From Siphonodentalium dalli (taxonomy: Eukaryota; Mollusca; Scaphopoda; Gadilida; Siphonodentaliidae), in the NCBI GenBank assembly GCA_032622095.1, contig CP136069.1:65433319-65497318 (forward strand): a stretch of DNA of 64,000 bases, read 5' to 3'. The notes beneath the pieces are model-generated. The model had not been told where the DNA came from, did no database searches, and worked only from the letters and a program-made list of their open reading frames with translations. A program made the position numbers and the translations under genes. Shown piece by piece: positions 1 to 11,257 of this stretch; position 1 is the stretch's first letter, and each line of letters starts with the position of its first letter.

Positions 1-2116
1 CTAGGCGTATTGAATCGGTTTGGTCTTCGTCGGCTAGAATTGGTGTCTGTTCTATTGGCTGAAAGCTGAAATGGGATTTAATGTCATGATTAGATGAGTT
101 GAAATGATCGGAAATTTGCATGTCGAGTTTTTTGCGAACACTGGAAAGATGATTAGACATTCTAACTTTGAGAGAGGTTTTTGTTTGTCCAACATATTGT
201 ATACGGCATCTTTTGCATGTGATTAAGTAAATTACATTTTTAGAATAACAATTAAGTTCGCTATGCATTTGATACGATATGCGTGTTTGTTCGCTGGTGA
301 AAGTGTTACTAGTATTGATATATCCTATTGTATTGATGTAACATCGTTTTTTGTGACAAAATGAGGCTGAACCATAACCCAACACCGGTCGATTGTGCCG
401 TATCCTTGTTGGCTCAGTCGATGTTGGGTCATGGCGTAACGATTCCAATTCTCTGAGAGTTTCGGACTTTACTTGGCGCAGTAATCTACTAGAGTAGCCG
501 CGCGGTCGTAAAGCCTGGAACAGCACTGAACAAGCTTGATTTAGGTCGCTTCTGTTCGTGCAGTTCCGGTGGTATCGAATGATTTGAGATTTAATCAATC
601 CATTGAACAGTTTTGGCGGATGGAAAGATTTACGATGAAGAAGCTGGTGAGAGTCCGTTGGTTTCGTAAAAAGTTTTGTATCTAAAATGTTGCATGATGT
701 AAATTGTGGGCCCTTAAATATTGTTAAATCAAGGAAATCAATGCTGGTTTGCGATATTGATTCTTTGAGTTTGATTGATTCGTCATGACTGTTCAAGATG
801 TCCAAGAACACCCTAAACTCATCCAGACCATGAGTCCAAATGATAAATATGTCGTCCAAGAATCTGTAATAGGCTAATGGTTGTTTATCAGATTTGGCTA
901 AGGCGCCTTTCTCCCACTCTGCAACAAAAATTGAGGCAAAATTAGGACTAAACTTCTTGCCCATACTGCAGCCGGAGACCTGTAAATAATATCGTCCATT
1001 AAATTCAAAGTCATTCCCTTTAAGAGAAAGTTCTAATAATTGAAGTAGTTCATCTCCAGGTCTATGAGGATCATGGTGGAAATCAAATGCATTCTTAATT
1101 GACTTTAATCCGGCATCGATTCCAATATTTGTATACATAGATTCCACGTCGAGACTAATTAGGTAAGCAGAAGATGGAACTTCAATTTTCGACAATTTAA
1201 TGAGGAAGTCCTCCGTGTCTTTTAGATAGCTCGGATGGCGGGTAGCAATTGGTTTCAAATAGAAATCAATAAACTCCGAAATGTGGTACGACTCCGAAGC
1301 CACGTCGCTGATGATGGGGCGACCGGGTGGTGTGTATGGATTAGTCCAACAGCTCAAAGGTTTGTGTATTTTAGGTAGCAAATAAAATGTCCTATTATTG
1401 GATTCAGGTTTTGCAATTAGATACTGAACATGTTTTTTCTTTAAAACGTCCTGGTCCAGCAAGCTTTTGAGAATGAGATTGAATTTTAAAACATTGGATT
1501 TCCAAATTGGCTCATCCAATGGTTTGTAATATTTAGTGTTGCTTAATTGGCGCGTCGCTTCTAGAATGTAATTTTCTTTAGACATGATGACGAGCGAGCT
1601 GCCTTTGTCACAAGGTTTGATTACAATGTTTTTATTGCTGCGAAGAGTTTTTAGTGCAGTTCTTTCAACTTTAGTGAGGTTATCCTCGTTGTGAAATTTT
1701 GGTAAATTTGTGATGTCGGTTTTGACTAAGCCAGCGACCTCGGGAATGGAGTGGTCAATCTGGCGATCAGAGGGGGTCCATATCGAAGGTTCTTTAAATT
1801 GATCTTTTAAACCTGTCGAATTGCGAAAGAAATCAGCCATAGCTGTTACTTCCCTAAATTGCATGCTTGCTGGACCGCCGTTCATTTCCATGGCATACAT
1901 AGAGTCTGGTAAAACCAATGTTCCATCCTCCGTCTCAACAACATGTGGTGTTTCTTTGAGATCGGGTGGGGTAGGAACAAAGGTTAGACCATACCTAAGT
2001 ATTGATTTCTCACCAGCGCTCAGGGAAAGGTCGGGTACAAGATTGACTATCTCGGTGCCGAGACCGACTCTTTCCGCATGGCTGATGCCCTTCTGAGGAA
2101 TTAGTTTAAATGACCT
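1..2116 (-). CDS. Penelope reverse transcriptase/GIY-YIG ORF2, runs off left edge
   Basis: The frame is open from a stop at 2117-2119 to base 1, so the C-terminal about 87 codons lie outside the window. It includes the N-terminal segment missing from the second copy: a GLTFVPTP-like box near 1960-1990 and the IKPCDKGS motif near 1610-1640, both typical just upstream of the Penelope RT core. RT blocks and the start of the GIY-YIG domain then follow as in the copy at 4209-6073. No ATG precedes the GLTFVPTP box in this frame; the first is at 1900. Translation may therefore be coupled to ORF1, start at a non-ATG codon, or have lost its start. It overlaps the end of ORF1 (2101-2116) in another frame. 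The reverse transcriptase would copy element RNA at a nick made by the endonuclease. Confidence 0.85.
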
Positions 2117-3551
2117 TTAAAGATGTTGGTCCAGCCTTGGTAGATTTTCGCCGCCGTCTGTGATGTCCAGTGGATGTTGTCATTCTCCACGTGAAAGTCG
2201 CGGGGGGTATTGCCTGTATGACCTTGAGGTTCTGTGTCTGATGAGCTTGGCTGTTAATGGCACGCAGAACATCCTGGTCCCTAGAATCTAAACTGAATGA
2301 GATATTTATTTCCTGAAAATGAAGTGTCGCATTAGGAAAAACTTTTCGGAAATTACTAACCATGTTAGTTACCCTGCTTTTAGCTGTGGTGCCTGCTGTT
2401 TTGCCTTTGTCGTTGTCTGTCTTCCAGTCCTCTCGGTTGTTGATGCCAATGTTGATGATGACGTGTCGAGGTGTCTTTTCTGGCTTCGATTTCAGTTTGT
2501 GGGCCATGTTGCAGAAATGACCTAAATTGCCACCTGGGTAAGAAGCAATACAAACATTTTTGGGAGGATCGACATCGATCCGGGACACATTAGAAGAGCC
2601 TAAAATAACAACAGGGTTTTTTATCTGTTTTGGGAAGGACCAATCCTTCTTAGGGCCAGGTTGACGAAATTTATAACATTTGGATACCTTAGGTGATGTT
2701 GATAATACCTCGGCATACGATGGTGATGATGTTGAAATCGCTGGCGATGTCATCGAAGCAATGGAACCAACAGGCGAAGGAGGGCTGGAAGAGATGTGCT
2801 TTGGTGGTGTTGTTTTCTTGGCTGGTGAATTTTGAAGTGATGTATTTGGTGGAGTGGATATGCGTGACGTCCGTGGTTTTGGTGCAGGTCTCTGTGGCTG
2901 TGGTGTGGCTTTGACGCGTTTTGGTGTGGATCTCACAGACGACGACGTTGTCTGATCCCTGGCTGGACTATCCTGAAATTGAAGCTGGCGAGCGATTAGT
3001 GGGGGAGGGGAGGGTGACCGACCACGTTTGTTTGTATGAGTTTGGACGCCAACTCGTGTACCTATCGAGGACTGAAGATTACCACAGATGCTCAAGAACT
3101 TTGATTTTGTCTCATTAGTTAATTTGGTGCCAAAATTCTTCAGTCCCCATTTTAATGCCGTGTCACGTGCTCGGTCGAAGTCAAGGGTTTTAGAAGAAAG
3201 AGCCGAAAGAACCTTGACTTCAATTTCTGATTCCGTTTTCCGATAATAATTGACCAAAGTTTTCATGGAGTTTAAACCCCACTGAAAAGCGTCCGCTTTA
3301 AGCGAATTGAAGACATCCTCACAGGGGAGCACTGGTCGGAATGTCTTCTTTCGCCCTGACTCAACGATGGCCGAAAAGCCTTTCGGAAGGACCTTCTTCT
3401 CCAAACGGTCCTGTAAAAAATTAATATGGTGCCAAAGTTGTAGAATTTTGTATAGCAACTTTACTAGATTTGAATGGTCTAAATAAGCCTGGTCTTTTTG
3501 CCGCTCTGGGCGGTTAGTTTTTCCACGTTTAGGTTGTTTTGGTTGAGTCAT
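2101..3551 (-). CDS. Penelope ORF1 with SGNH-hydrolase-like domain, frameshifted near its end
   Basis: An open frame of 481 codons ends at 2106. The N-terminal third is basic, the middle (about residues 170-290) is rich in Pro, Ser and Thr, and the C-terminal domain looks like an SGNH/GDSL hydrolase. Block I is VVILGSSNVSR near residue 317, the block II glycine is in SYPGGN, and block III is INIGINN near residue 368. The last block (Asp-x-x-His, as DNIHW, near 2180) is in a different frame, reached by a one-base slip in a C-run near 2218; in that frame the ORF stops at 2101. SGNH-type esterase domains are known in ORF1 of CR1-like LINEs; I do not know one as standard in Penelope elements. It lies immediately upstream of the RT ORF on the same strand. 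The frameshift may be a mutation or a homopolymer sequencing error. Confidence 0.7.
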
Positions 3552-4208
3552 TTTGATCCAGGACTTGAATTTTGGCTGTGAATAAAGGTAATGATTAGTA
3601 ACATATAATACACAAAGAACGGAACGCGAAGATATAAAATAAAAAAGTACTTAGGAGCGCACTGTCAAGTTGCCTCAACGTTTCGGTAGAATTACCTTCT
3701 TCAGGAAGCAAGCTAGGTTCGAATGTTTAGGGTTTTCCGAGGATCTTATATACCCGTGTGAGATAAGCTCACATTGTGCTTCAGGGTTTCGAGAGACGTG
3801 TCAACAGCTATGTTCGTGTGTAAAGCACACAGTGAAACAATGCTTACAAAATGTTTGGCGCCGACACGAGGCTCATGTTTCCTCAAGATCGCGCGTTCTT
3901 AATGGGTTGTGTAATGGCTACCGGAAGCCCCTAATCCAAATCCTAGTGACAGCGCGCAATTAGACAGTAATACATATGTGTTAAGTAAATAGAAACAAAT
4001 CATATCCCTGGCACAGGCGTAATATATATTTGGAAAGTGTGGAGGGCGCTGGCACAGGTCGGTTATCCGATTTCTTATGTAATTATTTCTATGGAACTAG
4101 CTAAATTTTGTTAGGTTGTGTCGGAAATTGACATAAAATATTGTGTTGAGCACAAACAAAGGATAATGATGTTGAAATTGCTAAAAAGCTAATTGAACTG
4201 CGTGTTAA
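3552..4208 (-). other. Penelope pLTR / untranslated junction
   Basis: This segment lies between the stop of the truncated upstream RT copy (4209) and the start of ORF1 (3551). It therefore holds the 3' untranslated end of one copy and the 5' leader of the next. No coding frame is convincing. It should contain the element's promoter; I see no strong TATA box. Confidence 0.6.
3664..3706 (-). ncRNA. hammerhead-ribozyme-like core (candidate)
   Basis: On the minus strand CTGAAGA (3698-3704) is followed by a small hairpin, GGTA/TACC around a 4-base loop, then GAAAC (3680-3684), then GTTG-AGG-CAAC which can form a short closed stem. The order CTGANGA, stem II, GAAA, stem III matches a type I hammerhead. 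Penelope elements are known to carry hammerheads in their pLTRs. An extra A before stem II and an unclear cleavage triplet and stem I make this degenerate at best. Confidence 0.3.
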
Positions 4209-6073
4209 TCAAGGTCTGAGTCTAGATCGAACGAGCATATCTCTCAAACTGGGATTTTTCTTGTAGGCAATAATAACCCGTTTGTCGAGAGGCTCGGTCA
4301 ATTTAGTGTTTAATAATGCAAAGTTTTTTCTGAAAATGTTTGCGATTTCAACATTTCTACGATTGTAGATCAGAGGAAAGCACAAGAAATTTCGAGAAAC
4401 ACCTTTGTAGTCAATGTTAAGTCCGAACGGAAGATATGTTTTAAGTACGCCCATCCAATGATTTTCGCGTTCTAGGCGTATTGAATCGGTTTGGTCTTCG
4501 TCGGCTAGAATTGGTGTCTGTTCTATTGGCTGAAAGCTGAAATGGGATTTAATGTCATGATTAGATGAGTTGAAATGATCGGAAATTTGCATGTCGAGTT
4601 TTTTGCGAACACTGGAAAGATGATTAGACATTCTAACTTTGAGAGAGGTTTTTGTTTGTCCAACATATTGTATACGGCATCTTTTGCATGTGATTAAGTA
4701 AATTACATTTTTAGAATCACAATTAAGTTCGCTATGCATTTGATACGATATGCGTGTTTGTTCGCTGGTGAAAGTGTTACTAGTATTGATATATCCTATT
4801 GTATTGATGTAACATCGTTTTTTGTGACAAAATGAGGCTGAACCATTACCCAACACCGGTCGATTGTGCCGTATCCTTGTTGGCTCAGTCGATGTTGGGT
4901 CATGGCGTAACGATTCCAATTCTCTGAGAGTTTCGGACTTTACTTGGCGCAGTAATCTACTAGAGTAGCCGCGCGGTCGTAAAGCCTGGAACAGCACTGA
5001 ACAAGCTTGATTTAGGTCGCTTCTGTTCGTGCAGTTCCGGTGGTATCGAATGATTTGAGATTTAATCAATCCATTGAACAGTTTTGGCGGATGGAAAGAT
5101 TTACGATGAAGAAGCTGGTGAGAGTCCGTTGGTTTCGTAAAAAGTTTTGTATCTAAAATGTTGCATGATGTAAATTGTGGGCCCTTAAATATTGTTAAAT
5201 CAAGGAAATCAATGCTGGTTTGCGATATTGATTCTTTGAGTTTGATTGATTCGTCATGACTGTTCAAGATGTCCAAGAACACCCTAAACTCATCCAGACC
5301 ATGAGTCCAAATGATAAATATGTCGTCCAAGAATCTGTAATAGGCTAATGGTTGTTTATCAGATTTGGCTAAGGCGCCTTTCTCCCACTCTGCAACAAAA
5401 ATTGAGGCAAAATTAGGACTAAACTTCTTGCCCATACTGCAGCCGGAGACCTGTAAATAATATCGTCCATTAAATTCAAAGTCATTCCCTTTAAGAGAAA
5501 GTTCTAATAATTGAAGTAGTTCATCTCCAGGTCTATGAGGATCATGGTGGAAATCAAATGCATTCTTAATTGACTTTAATCCGGCATCGATTCCAATATT
5601 TGTATACATAGATTCCACGTCGAGACTAATTAGGTAAGCAGAAGATGGAACTTCAATTTTCGACAATTTAATGAGGAAGTCCTCCGTGTCTTTTAGATAG
5701 CTCGGATGGCGGGTAGCAATTGGTTTCAAATAGAAATCAATAAACTCCGAAATGTGGTACGACTCCGAAGCCACGTCGCTGATGATGGGGCGACCGGGTG
5801 GTGTGTATGGATTAGTCCAACAGCTCAAAGGTTTGTGTATTTTAGGTAGCAAATAAAATGTCCTATTATTGGATTCAGGTTTTGCAATTAGATACTGAAC
5901 ATGTTTTTTCTTTAAAACGTCCTGGTCCAGCAAGCTTTTGAGAATGAGATTGAATTTTAAAACATTGGATTTCCAAATTGGCTCATCCAATGGTTTGTAA
6001 TATTTAGTGTTGCTTAATTGGCGCGTCGCTTCTAGAATGTAATTTTCTTTAGACATGATGACGAGCGAGCTGC
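4209..6073 (-). CDS. Penelope reverse transcriptase/GIY-YIG ORF2, 5'-truncated copy
   Basis: The open frame from ATG 6056 to the stop at 4209 encodes 615 residues. Numbered from that Met: PKIHK at 71-75, an RT motif A region LDVESMYTN at about 146-153, GCSMGKKFSP at 205-214, and the catalytic LDD within YYRFLDDIF at 243-245. The C-terminal endonuclease shows the Penelope form of GIY-YIG: YLI at 453-455, Cys-rich CKRC, YVGQT at 464-468 and Arg 475. The frame stays open upstream to 6073, where homology to the long copy stops, so the N-terminal about 170 residues are missing. It is otherwise intact and gives the C-terminus not visible in the edge copy. Confidence 0.9.
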
Positions 6074-6693
6074 GAGATGATGTGTGTGTGTGTATGTGTG
6101 TATATATGTGGGTACTTCATAGAATCGAAAACGCGTGTAGGAACGGGCATCCCCACGGCAATGTCGGCTTATATGACATCTTTACTACACATGACAGCCG
6201 ATGGACAATTGGTCTCTATATATGTACCAAAATTACGCCGCGTTGGTGACTGGGAAATTCCAGGGAATGCCGATTGAGCTCAAACTTGCTACCTACGGGA
6301 AGTGTCATATATATGAGTGTGTCCTTTATAGACTCGAACCGATTGAGCTCAAACTTGCTAAATATTGACTGGGAAATTCCAGGGAATGCCGATTGAGCTC
6401 AAACTTGCTACCTACGGGAAGTGTCATATATATGTGTGTGTCCTTTATAGACTCGAACCGATTGAGCTCAAACTTGCTAAATACGGGAAGTGTCATGGAC
6501 GGGTTCATTGAAAAACAAAAAAAATCGGGTAAAATTGAAAAACAAAATTAAAAAGGCACAATTAATTAAAAAATTAAAAAGGCACAATTAACTCATTGAA
6601 AAACAAAAAAATTAACTCATTGAAAAACAAAAAATTAAATTAAAAATTGTCATGTTTCTGACTATTGCCGCCAGTGGCGGGCTATCCTACTAG
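6074..6693 (+). mobile_element. non-autonomous Helitron-type element, 3' end
   Basis: The 3' end shows a short GC-rich hairpin (CCGCC-AGT-GGCGG at 6668-6680), nine bases, then CTAG (6690-6693) followed by T, matching a Helitron terminus (hairpin then CTRR, insertion before T). The left part has (GT)n/(TA)n and the phrase GTACTTCATAGAATCGAAAACG, shared with the next element. Two copies of a roughly 119-bp unit lie at about 6248-6485. The 5' boundary is uncertain because the element abuts the truncated Penelope copy. No Rep/helicase is encoded. Confidence 0.55.
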
Positions 6694-7499
6694 TCTACTA
6701 TATAATTTGAGAACTCCGTATATATATGTGTGTGTGGGTACTTCATAGAATCGAAAACGGCTGGTCGGATAGAGCTCAAATTTCCTATCTAATGGTAAAA
6801 ACCCACGGGAATGGTCAACGTCGCATTTTGGACAGGCTTTGAGCACTCATTTTCCGCTCCCAATCATCATTGACCATATTTGGAGTTGTTAGCCGACTAA
6901 CGCTCTTTATTGTCATCGGCGTTGCTAAACGCTCGCATGTGCCTACGAAACTACAGACGCATAACGCGAAATGCATTTATCTTGATTAAAAAGGCAGAAT
7001 TAACTCATCGGAAAACAAAACATGCGTGTTGTGTGATTCTTATGTCTGTCGTTCCTAGGAACGGGGAAAATTTTCATCGGGTCAGTTTTTCCGCCCGATG
7101 TACCTTAAACATACCACTTTTAGGGACGGGTACTGCGTGTTGTGTGATTCATATGTCTTCTTCACCTTGAAACGGGTACCCACAAATTATATATATGTGT
7201 ATGTCCTTTATAGACTCGAACCGATTGAGCTCAAACTTGCTACCTACGGGAAAAGTCATGGACGGGTTAAATTGTGACCCCGACCTGACATTGACCTTGA
7301 AAATGATCAATTCAAGGTCAAAATCTGGAAAAATGCACAATTAACTCATGTTATAAACAAAAAATGAATATTAACTCATTGAAAAACAAAAAATTTAATT
7401 AAAAAATTAATTATAAAAATTAACTAAACAAATTAATTAAAAAAATTAAAAATTGTCATGTTTCTGACGAACGCCGCCAGTGGCGGGCTAACATGCTAG
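6694..7499 (+). mobile_element. non-autonomous Helitron-type element, head-to-tail with the previous one
   Basis: It begins with TC (6694-6695) immediately after the CTAG end of the preceding element. It repeats the GTACTTCATAGAATCGAAAACG phrase near 6737, and ends with the same hairpin (CCGCC-AGT-GGCGG, 7474-7486) followed nine bases later by CTAG at 7496-7499 and T. Starts with TC, ends with CTRR and lacks TIRs, as Helitrons do. Its 806 bp hold no transposase, so it would need a Rep/helicase in trans. Part of its interior (7190-7265) repeats the ACTCGAACCGATTGAGCTC unit of the first element. Confidence 0.6.
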
Positions 7500-8193
7500 T
7501 ATTATATATTTCTAGATTTAGTTACAAACTTTATACCTGTATATTGTACAAAGAAATGTTTGACAAATGTATCTATATCAATATTACCATAGGGGTCATT
7601 CAAAATTAGATACGACGAAACAAAATTTTGAAGGGTGCATGTGATTGTGAGGAATAATAAGATCATAGGGAAATTTAATTTATGGACGCTTGTTAATTTT
7701 CATTGGACTACATGTATCAGGTAAATTTTTATATTTCAAATGATGACAGGAATGTGGAAAGTTGAACTATAGAGATTCAGATCCAGAAAAGCCAGCTGGC
7801 TAGAGTTATCTTCCGCAACATAGTACAGTATGCAGTACCGAATAAAGACGGCTGTCAGTCATCACACTACGACATTGCTACCTTGTTCGTATTTAAATTC
7901 GCGCAGTATGCAGTACTATTCGTCGGTGCGGGAATTTAAAACTGAGCGAAAAATATTACGAATCTTAATTTAAAATAGACCACATATAACAGGGAAAACA
8001 AGAGGGTTCTGTTGATGAGTTACGTGCATTACGAAACGTTGGACACTGAATAGGTAATTTCCTCTATACATGTAGGCCTATATATATATTTTTAAATTCG
8101 GTCATCCAATATAAAAAATTAAAAACCTTTACTCAATGCAAGCGACGTACAAATCATGGTAACGTTTGTAAGAAATACACATATTCTAGATTA
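7500..8193. other. non-coding stretch
   Basis: No gene, RNA gene or clear repeat boundary was recognised. A phrase AGTATGCAGTAC occurs twice (about 7828 and 7904), suggesting an old local duplication. Confidence 0.5.
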
Positions 8194-10042
8194 CATCACA
8201 GGAGCCTGGAATTTGGTGAAAAAAACCCTCTTTTATTGGCGGAACCAGCACCCGGGACCGCAGGTCACAGAAGGAACGAAACAGAAAATTGTTGCCACCC
8301 ATTTTGAACTCAACTGTATATATTCCTACAAAAAATATTTGTTCACTAAAAACTGTTGGTACCTCTTACACCCTAGATGCAATCTACAACATTCCATAGG
8401 TATATTTTTCCAGTTCTTCGAAAATCTCACTGTATTTCGGTAATTTATTTTAAATTCACCAACGAAGACAAATATGCCGCATCTCCATCACCCGATGACG
8501 AATCGAAAGTAGCGGATATAGTACGGAAATATGCGCAAACTTTAAAACTATGATCCGGAGACGGATAGCATGAAAGTACCGTTTCTAATTTCGAAGATAG
8601 CTGCTGATTACATGTTTATTACATGACGTATACTATTTATAGATCCTGGTACCGGTACAATTGACAATACTTATAGTTGCTTATTAACTCAAATTTATGT
8701 TAGTGAGTTTATCACTAACTCAAATTTTTAAACTAGTTATTCGGTAAACCAGTTTGCATTACAACTTGCAAATGCACAAATAAAACGTATACCGTAAAGA
8801 ATACGCAGGATAATTTTGTGCTCTTAAATTAAAGAATCTTATTACATTTTGTTACTATATTTGGCATATTAATGGCGAGTTTTTGTACCCTACATTGACA
8901 ACTTTGCATTTTGAATTTCGCGAAACTAAACACTCGTTCTATATATGCATGGCCAATATCGTTACCTAACTCAAGAAAAGTTCTACTCTCATCAACTAAG
9001 ACATATATTTGTTCGTCAGAACTAGTAAAATACAGCATTTTATGGGGAAATAATTCAGATATTCTGGCAACGAATCTGCACTAAAACACACAAAGGAATC
9101 ACTTCATGCATAGGCATATATACCAGGCCTCCCCGTGACTCTATATATCTTCTTTTTCTTCAACTTCGTGATATTCGACCAGTAATCAGTGGGTTGATTA
9201 CTATTATATGATGGATATTTTAGGCCTATACAACGGAGTGCGACACAAGCTCATATGAGAGAGAGAGCTAGAGAGTTATGGTCCTTTTATGGCCAATCAT
9301 TGCAACCAGTAGCATTACAAAGTCAAGTAGTACATAGGCCTACCAGTACATAACGAACATAAAATAATAAGAAGAAAAAACCAATACCACGTGGTCGTGC
9401 CATAAATAGAAATAAATTATATTTAAAATATTTGTACTAATTACCATTCAGTCAAATGAAGAATATCTTCTTGGGCAGTCGTCATTTTCATCAGATGATA
9501 ACGGCAGACACAGAATATCAGGAAATACAAAAACTTTCAGGAAAATACACAAAACATCAGGATAAAATCTTCAAAAACGCGCATAATATGACGGAAACAT
9601 AAACCGATTTAAGTTTTCTGGCGCCTAAGTTCGAAAACCGCACGCGCTTTCAAATATTTTTGAATTTCGCGGGCTTTAAGTTTAGGTTTCGATTTTATTT
9701 CGTTCCGACTTTGTTATTCCGGAAAAATGGTTTTGCGCCGTTTGTCATTTCCGATTCGTCATCGGATGATGGAGATGCGGCACATTTGTCTTCGTTGGTG
9801 AATTTAAAATAAATTACCGAAATACAGTGAGATTTTCGAAGAACTGGAAAAATATACCTATGGAATGTTGTAGATTGGCATCTGGGGTGTAAGAGGTACC
9901 AACAGTTTTTTGTAGGAATACAGTTGAGTTCAAAATGGGTGGCAACAATTTTCTGTTTCGTTCCTTCCGTGACCTGCGGTCCCGGGTGTTGGTTCCGCCA
10001 ATAAAAGAGGGTTTTGGACCAAATTCCATGCTCCTGTGATTA
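8194..10042. mobile_element. fold-back element with about 300-bp inverted arms
   Basis: Bases 8194-8505 and 9752-10042 are diverged inverted copies. For example GGCGGAACCAGCACCCGGG near 8239 pairs with CCCGGGTGTTGGTTCCGCC near 9980, and AACGAAGACAAATATGCCGC near 8461 pairs with GCGGCACATTTGTCTTCGTT near 9777. The interior of about 1.2 kb has no convincing gene and no transposase. Peptides predicted from the two arms are mirror images, not genes. I cannot assign a superfamily; no clear target duplication was found. Confidence 0.6.
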
Positions 10043-10662
10043 CATGTACACGAATGCACGTCCCCCTATTCTCCACCCTGGAGTGACATTGTGACCGTAC
10101 AGTCTGAGTTAGTTATGTCATCACAACCCGCAGCAAAGTGTTGATTTTTCTGAAGAAAGTTGCCATCATCGCAACAAAATTATGATGATGCATGGTACAC
10201 ACGATGCAAATCCGCTGTGATCGTGTTTAATACACATGTATCTTAAAAAACGACTCAGAACTGAAACTTTCATCAGGTACATGTACAAGACTCTCACTAA
10301 AACGTACATCTTTAAAGACATATCATGGACTGTTCGGGTGCGTATAACTGACAAGTTAGAACCCAGGCGCAATGCCAAATATGGGAACGTCACATTATAC
10401 TAAAATCGCCGAAAAACTCAATGAAATCGACCATACCACTCCATAGAAATCATCGTCTGAACTATGCTTAATTGTAAATATTTACATCTCGATTCGGGAC
10501 GCAACAAACGGCGATAAACTAACACAAATGATTTCGCCATCAAGAGTAATTGCATTTAATTAATATATAAGAATGACGATGTGTGCTGTAAGTTTTGATT
10601 AATATTCGTGAAAATAACTACCTTGAGCAAGATTATTCTCCATTTATATTTGATCACCCAAC
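10043..10662. other. non-coding stretch
   Basis: No gene recognised. The short open frames here lack any protein family features. Confidence 0.4.
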
Positions 10663-11257
10663 CGGAATGTTTCATATCACTTTAAATGGACTGGGTACTC
10701 GATCACAGTTGGTAAATGTTTCATATCACTTTAAATGGACTGGGTACTCGATCACAGCGGGTAAATGTTTCATATCACTTTAAATGGACTGGGTACTCGA
10801 TCACAGCGGGTAAATGTTTCATATCACTTTAAATGGACTGGGTACTCGATCACAGCGGGTAAATGTTTCATATCACTTTAAATGGACTGGGTACTCGATC
10901 ACAGCGGGTAAATGTTTCATATCACTTTAAATGGACTGGGTACTCGATCACAGTGGGTAAATGTTTCATATCACTTTAAATGGACTGGGTACTCGATCAC
11001 AGCGGGTAAATGTTTCATATCACTTTAAATGGACTGGGTACTCGATCACAGCGGGTAAATGTTTCATATCATTTTAAATGGACTGGGTACTCGATCACAG
11101 CGGGTAAATGTTTCATATCACTTTAAATGGACTGGGTACTCGATCACAGCGGGTAAATGTTTCATATCACTTTAAATGGACTGGGTACTCGATCACAGCG
11201 GGTAAATGTTTCATATCACTTTAAATGTACTGGGTACTCGATCACAGCGGGTAAATG
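10663..11257. repeat. 49-bp tandem satellite, about 12 copies
   Basis: The unit contains TTCATATCACTTTAAATGG and GGGTACTCGATCACAGCGGG. Starts fall every 49 bases (10671, 10720, 10769 and so on to about 11210). Copies are nearly identical; the first has AGTTGG in place of AGCGGG. 49 is not a multiple of three, so it is not a coding repeat. Confidence 0.93.

Larger units (their letters stand above)
1..6073 (-). mobile_element. Penelope-like retroelement, tandem partial copies
   Basis: On the minus strand a 5'-truncated copy (6073 down to about 3552) is followed directly by a longer copy (from about 3551 to beyond base 1). Bases 1-1602 and 4472-6073 are the same sequence; I saw only two differences (A/C near 245/4716 and A/T near 375/4846), so the copies are young. 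At 1602/6073 the sequences part: the long copy continues into the N-terminal RT region, the other runs into (GT)n-rich Helitron-type DNA. Such head-to-tail partial copies (pseudo-LTRs) are known for Penelope-like elements with GIY-YIG endonucleases. The left boundary lies outside the window. Confidence 0.88.

Noticed and set aside
10663-11257. CRISPR array
   Set aside because: Units are contiguous without unique spacers and the DNA is animal; it is a satellite.
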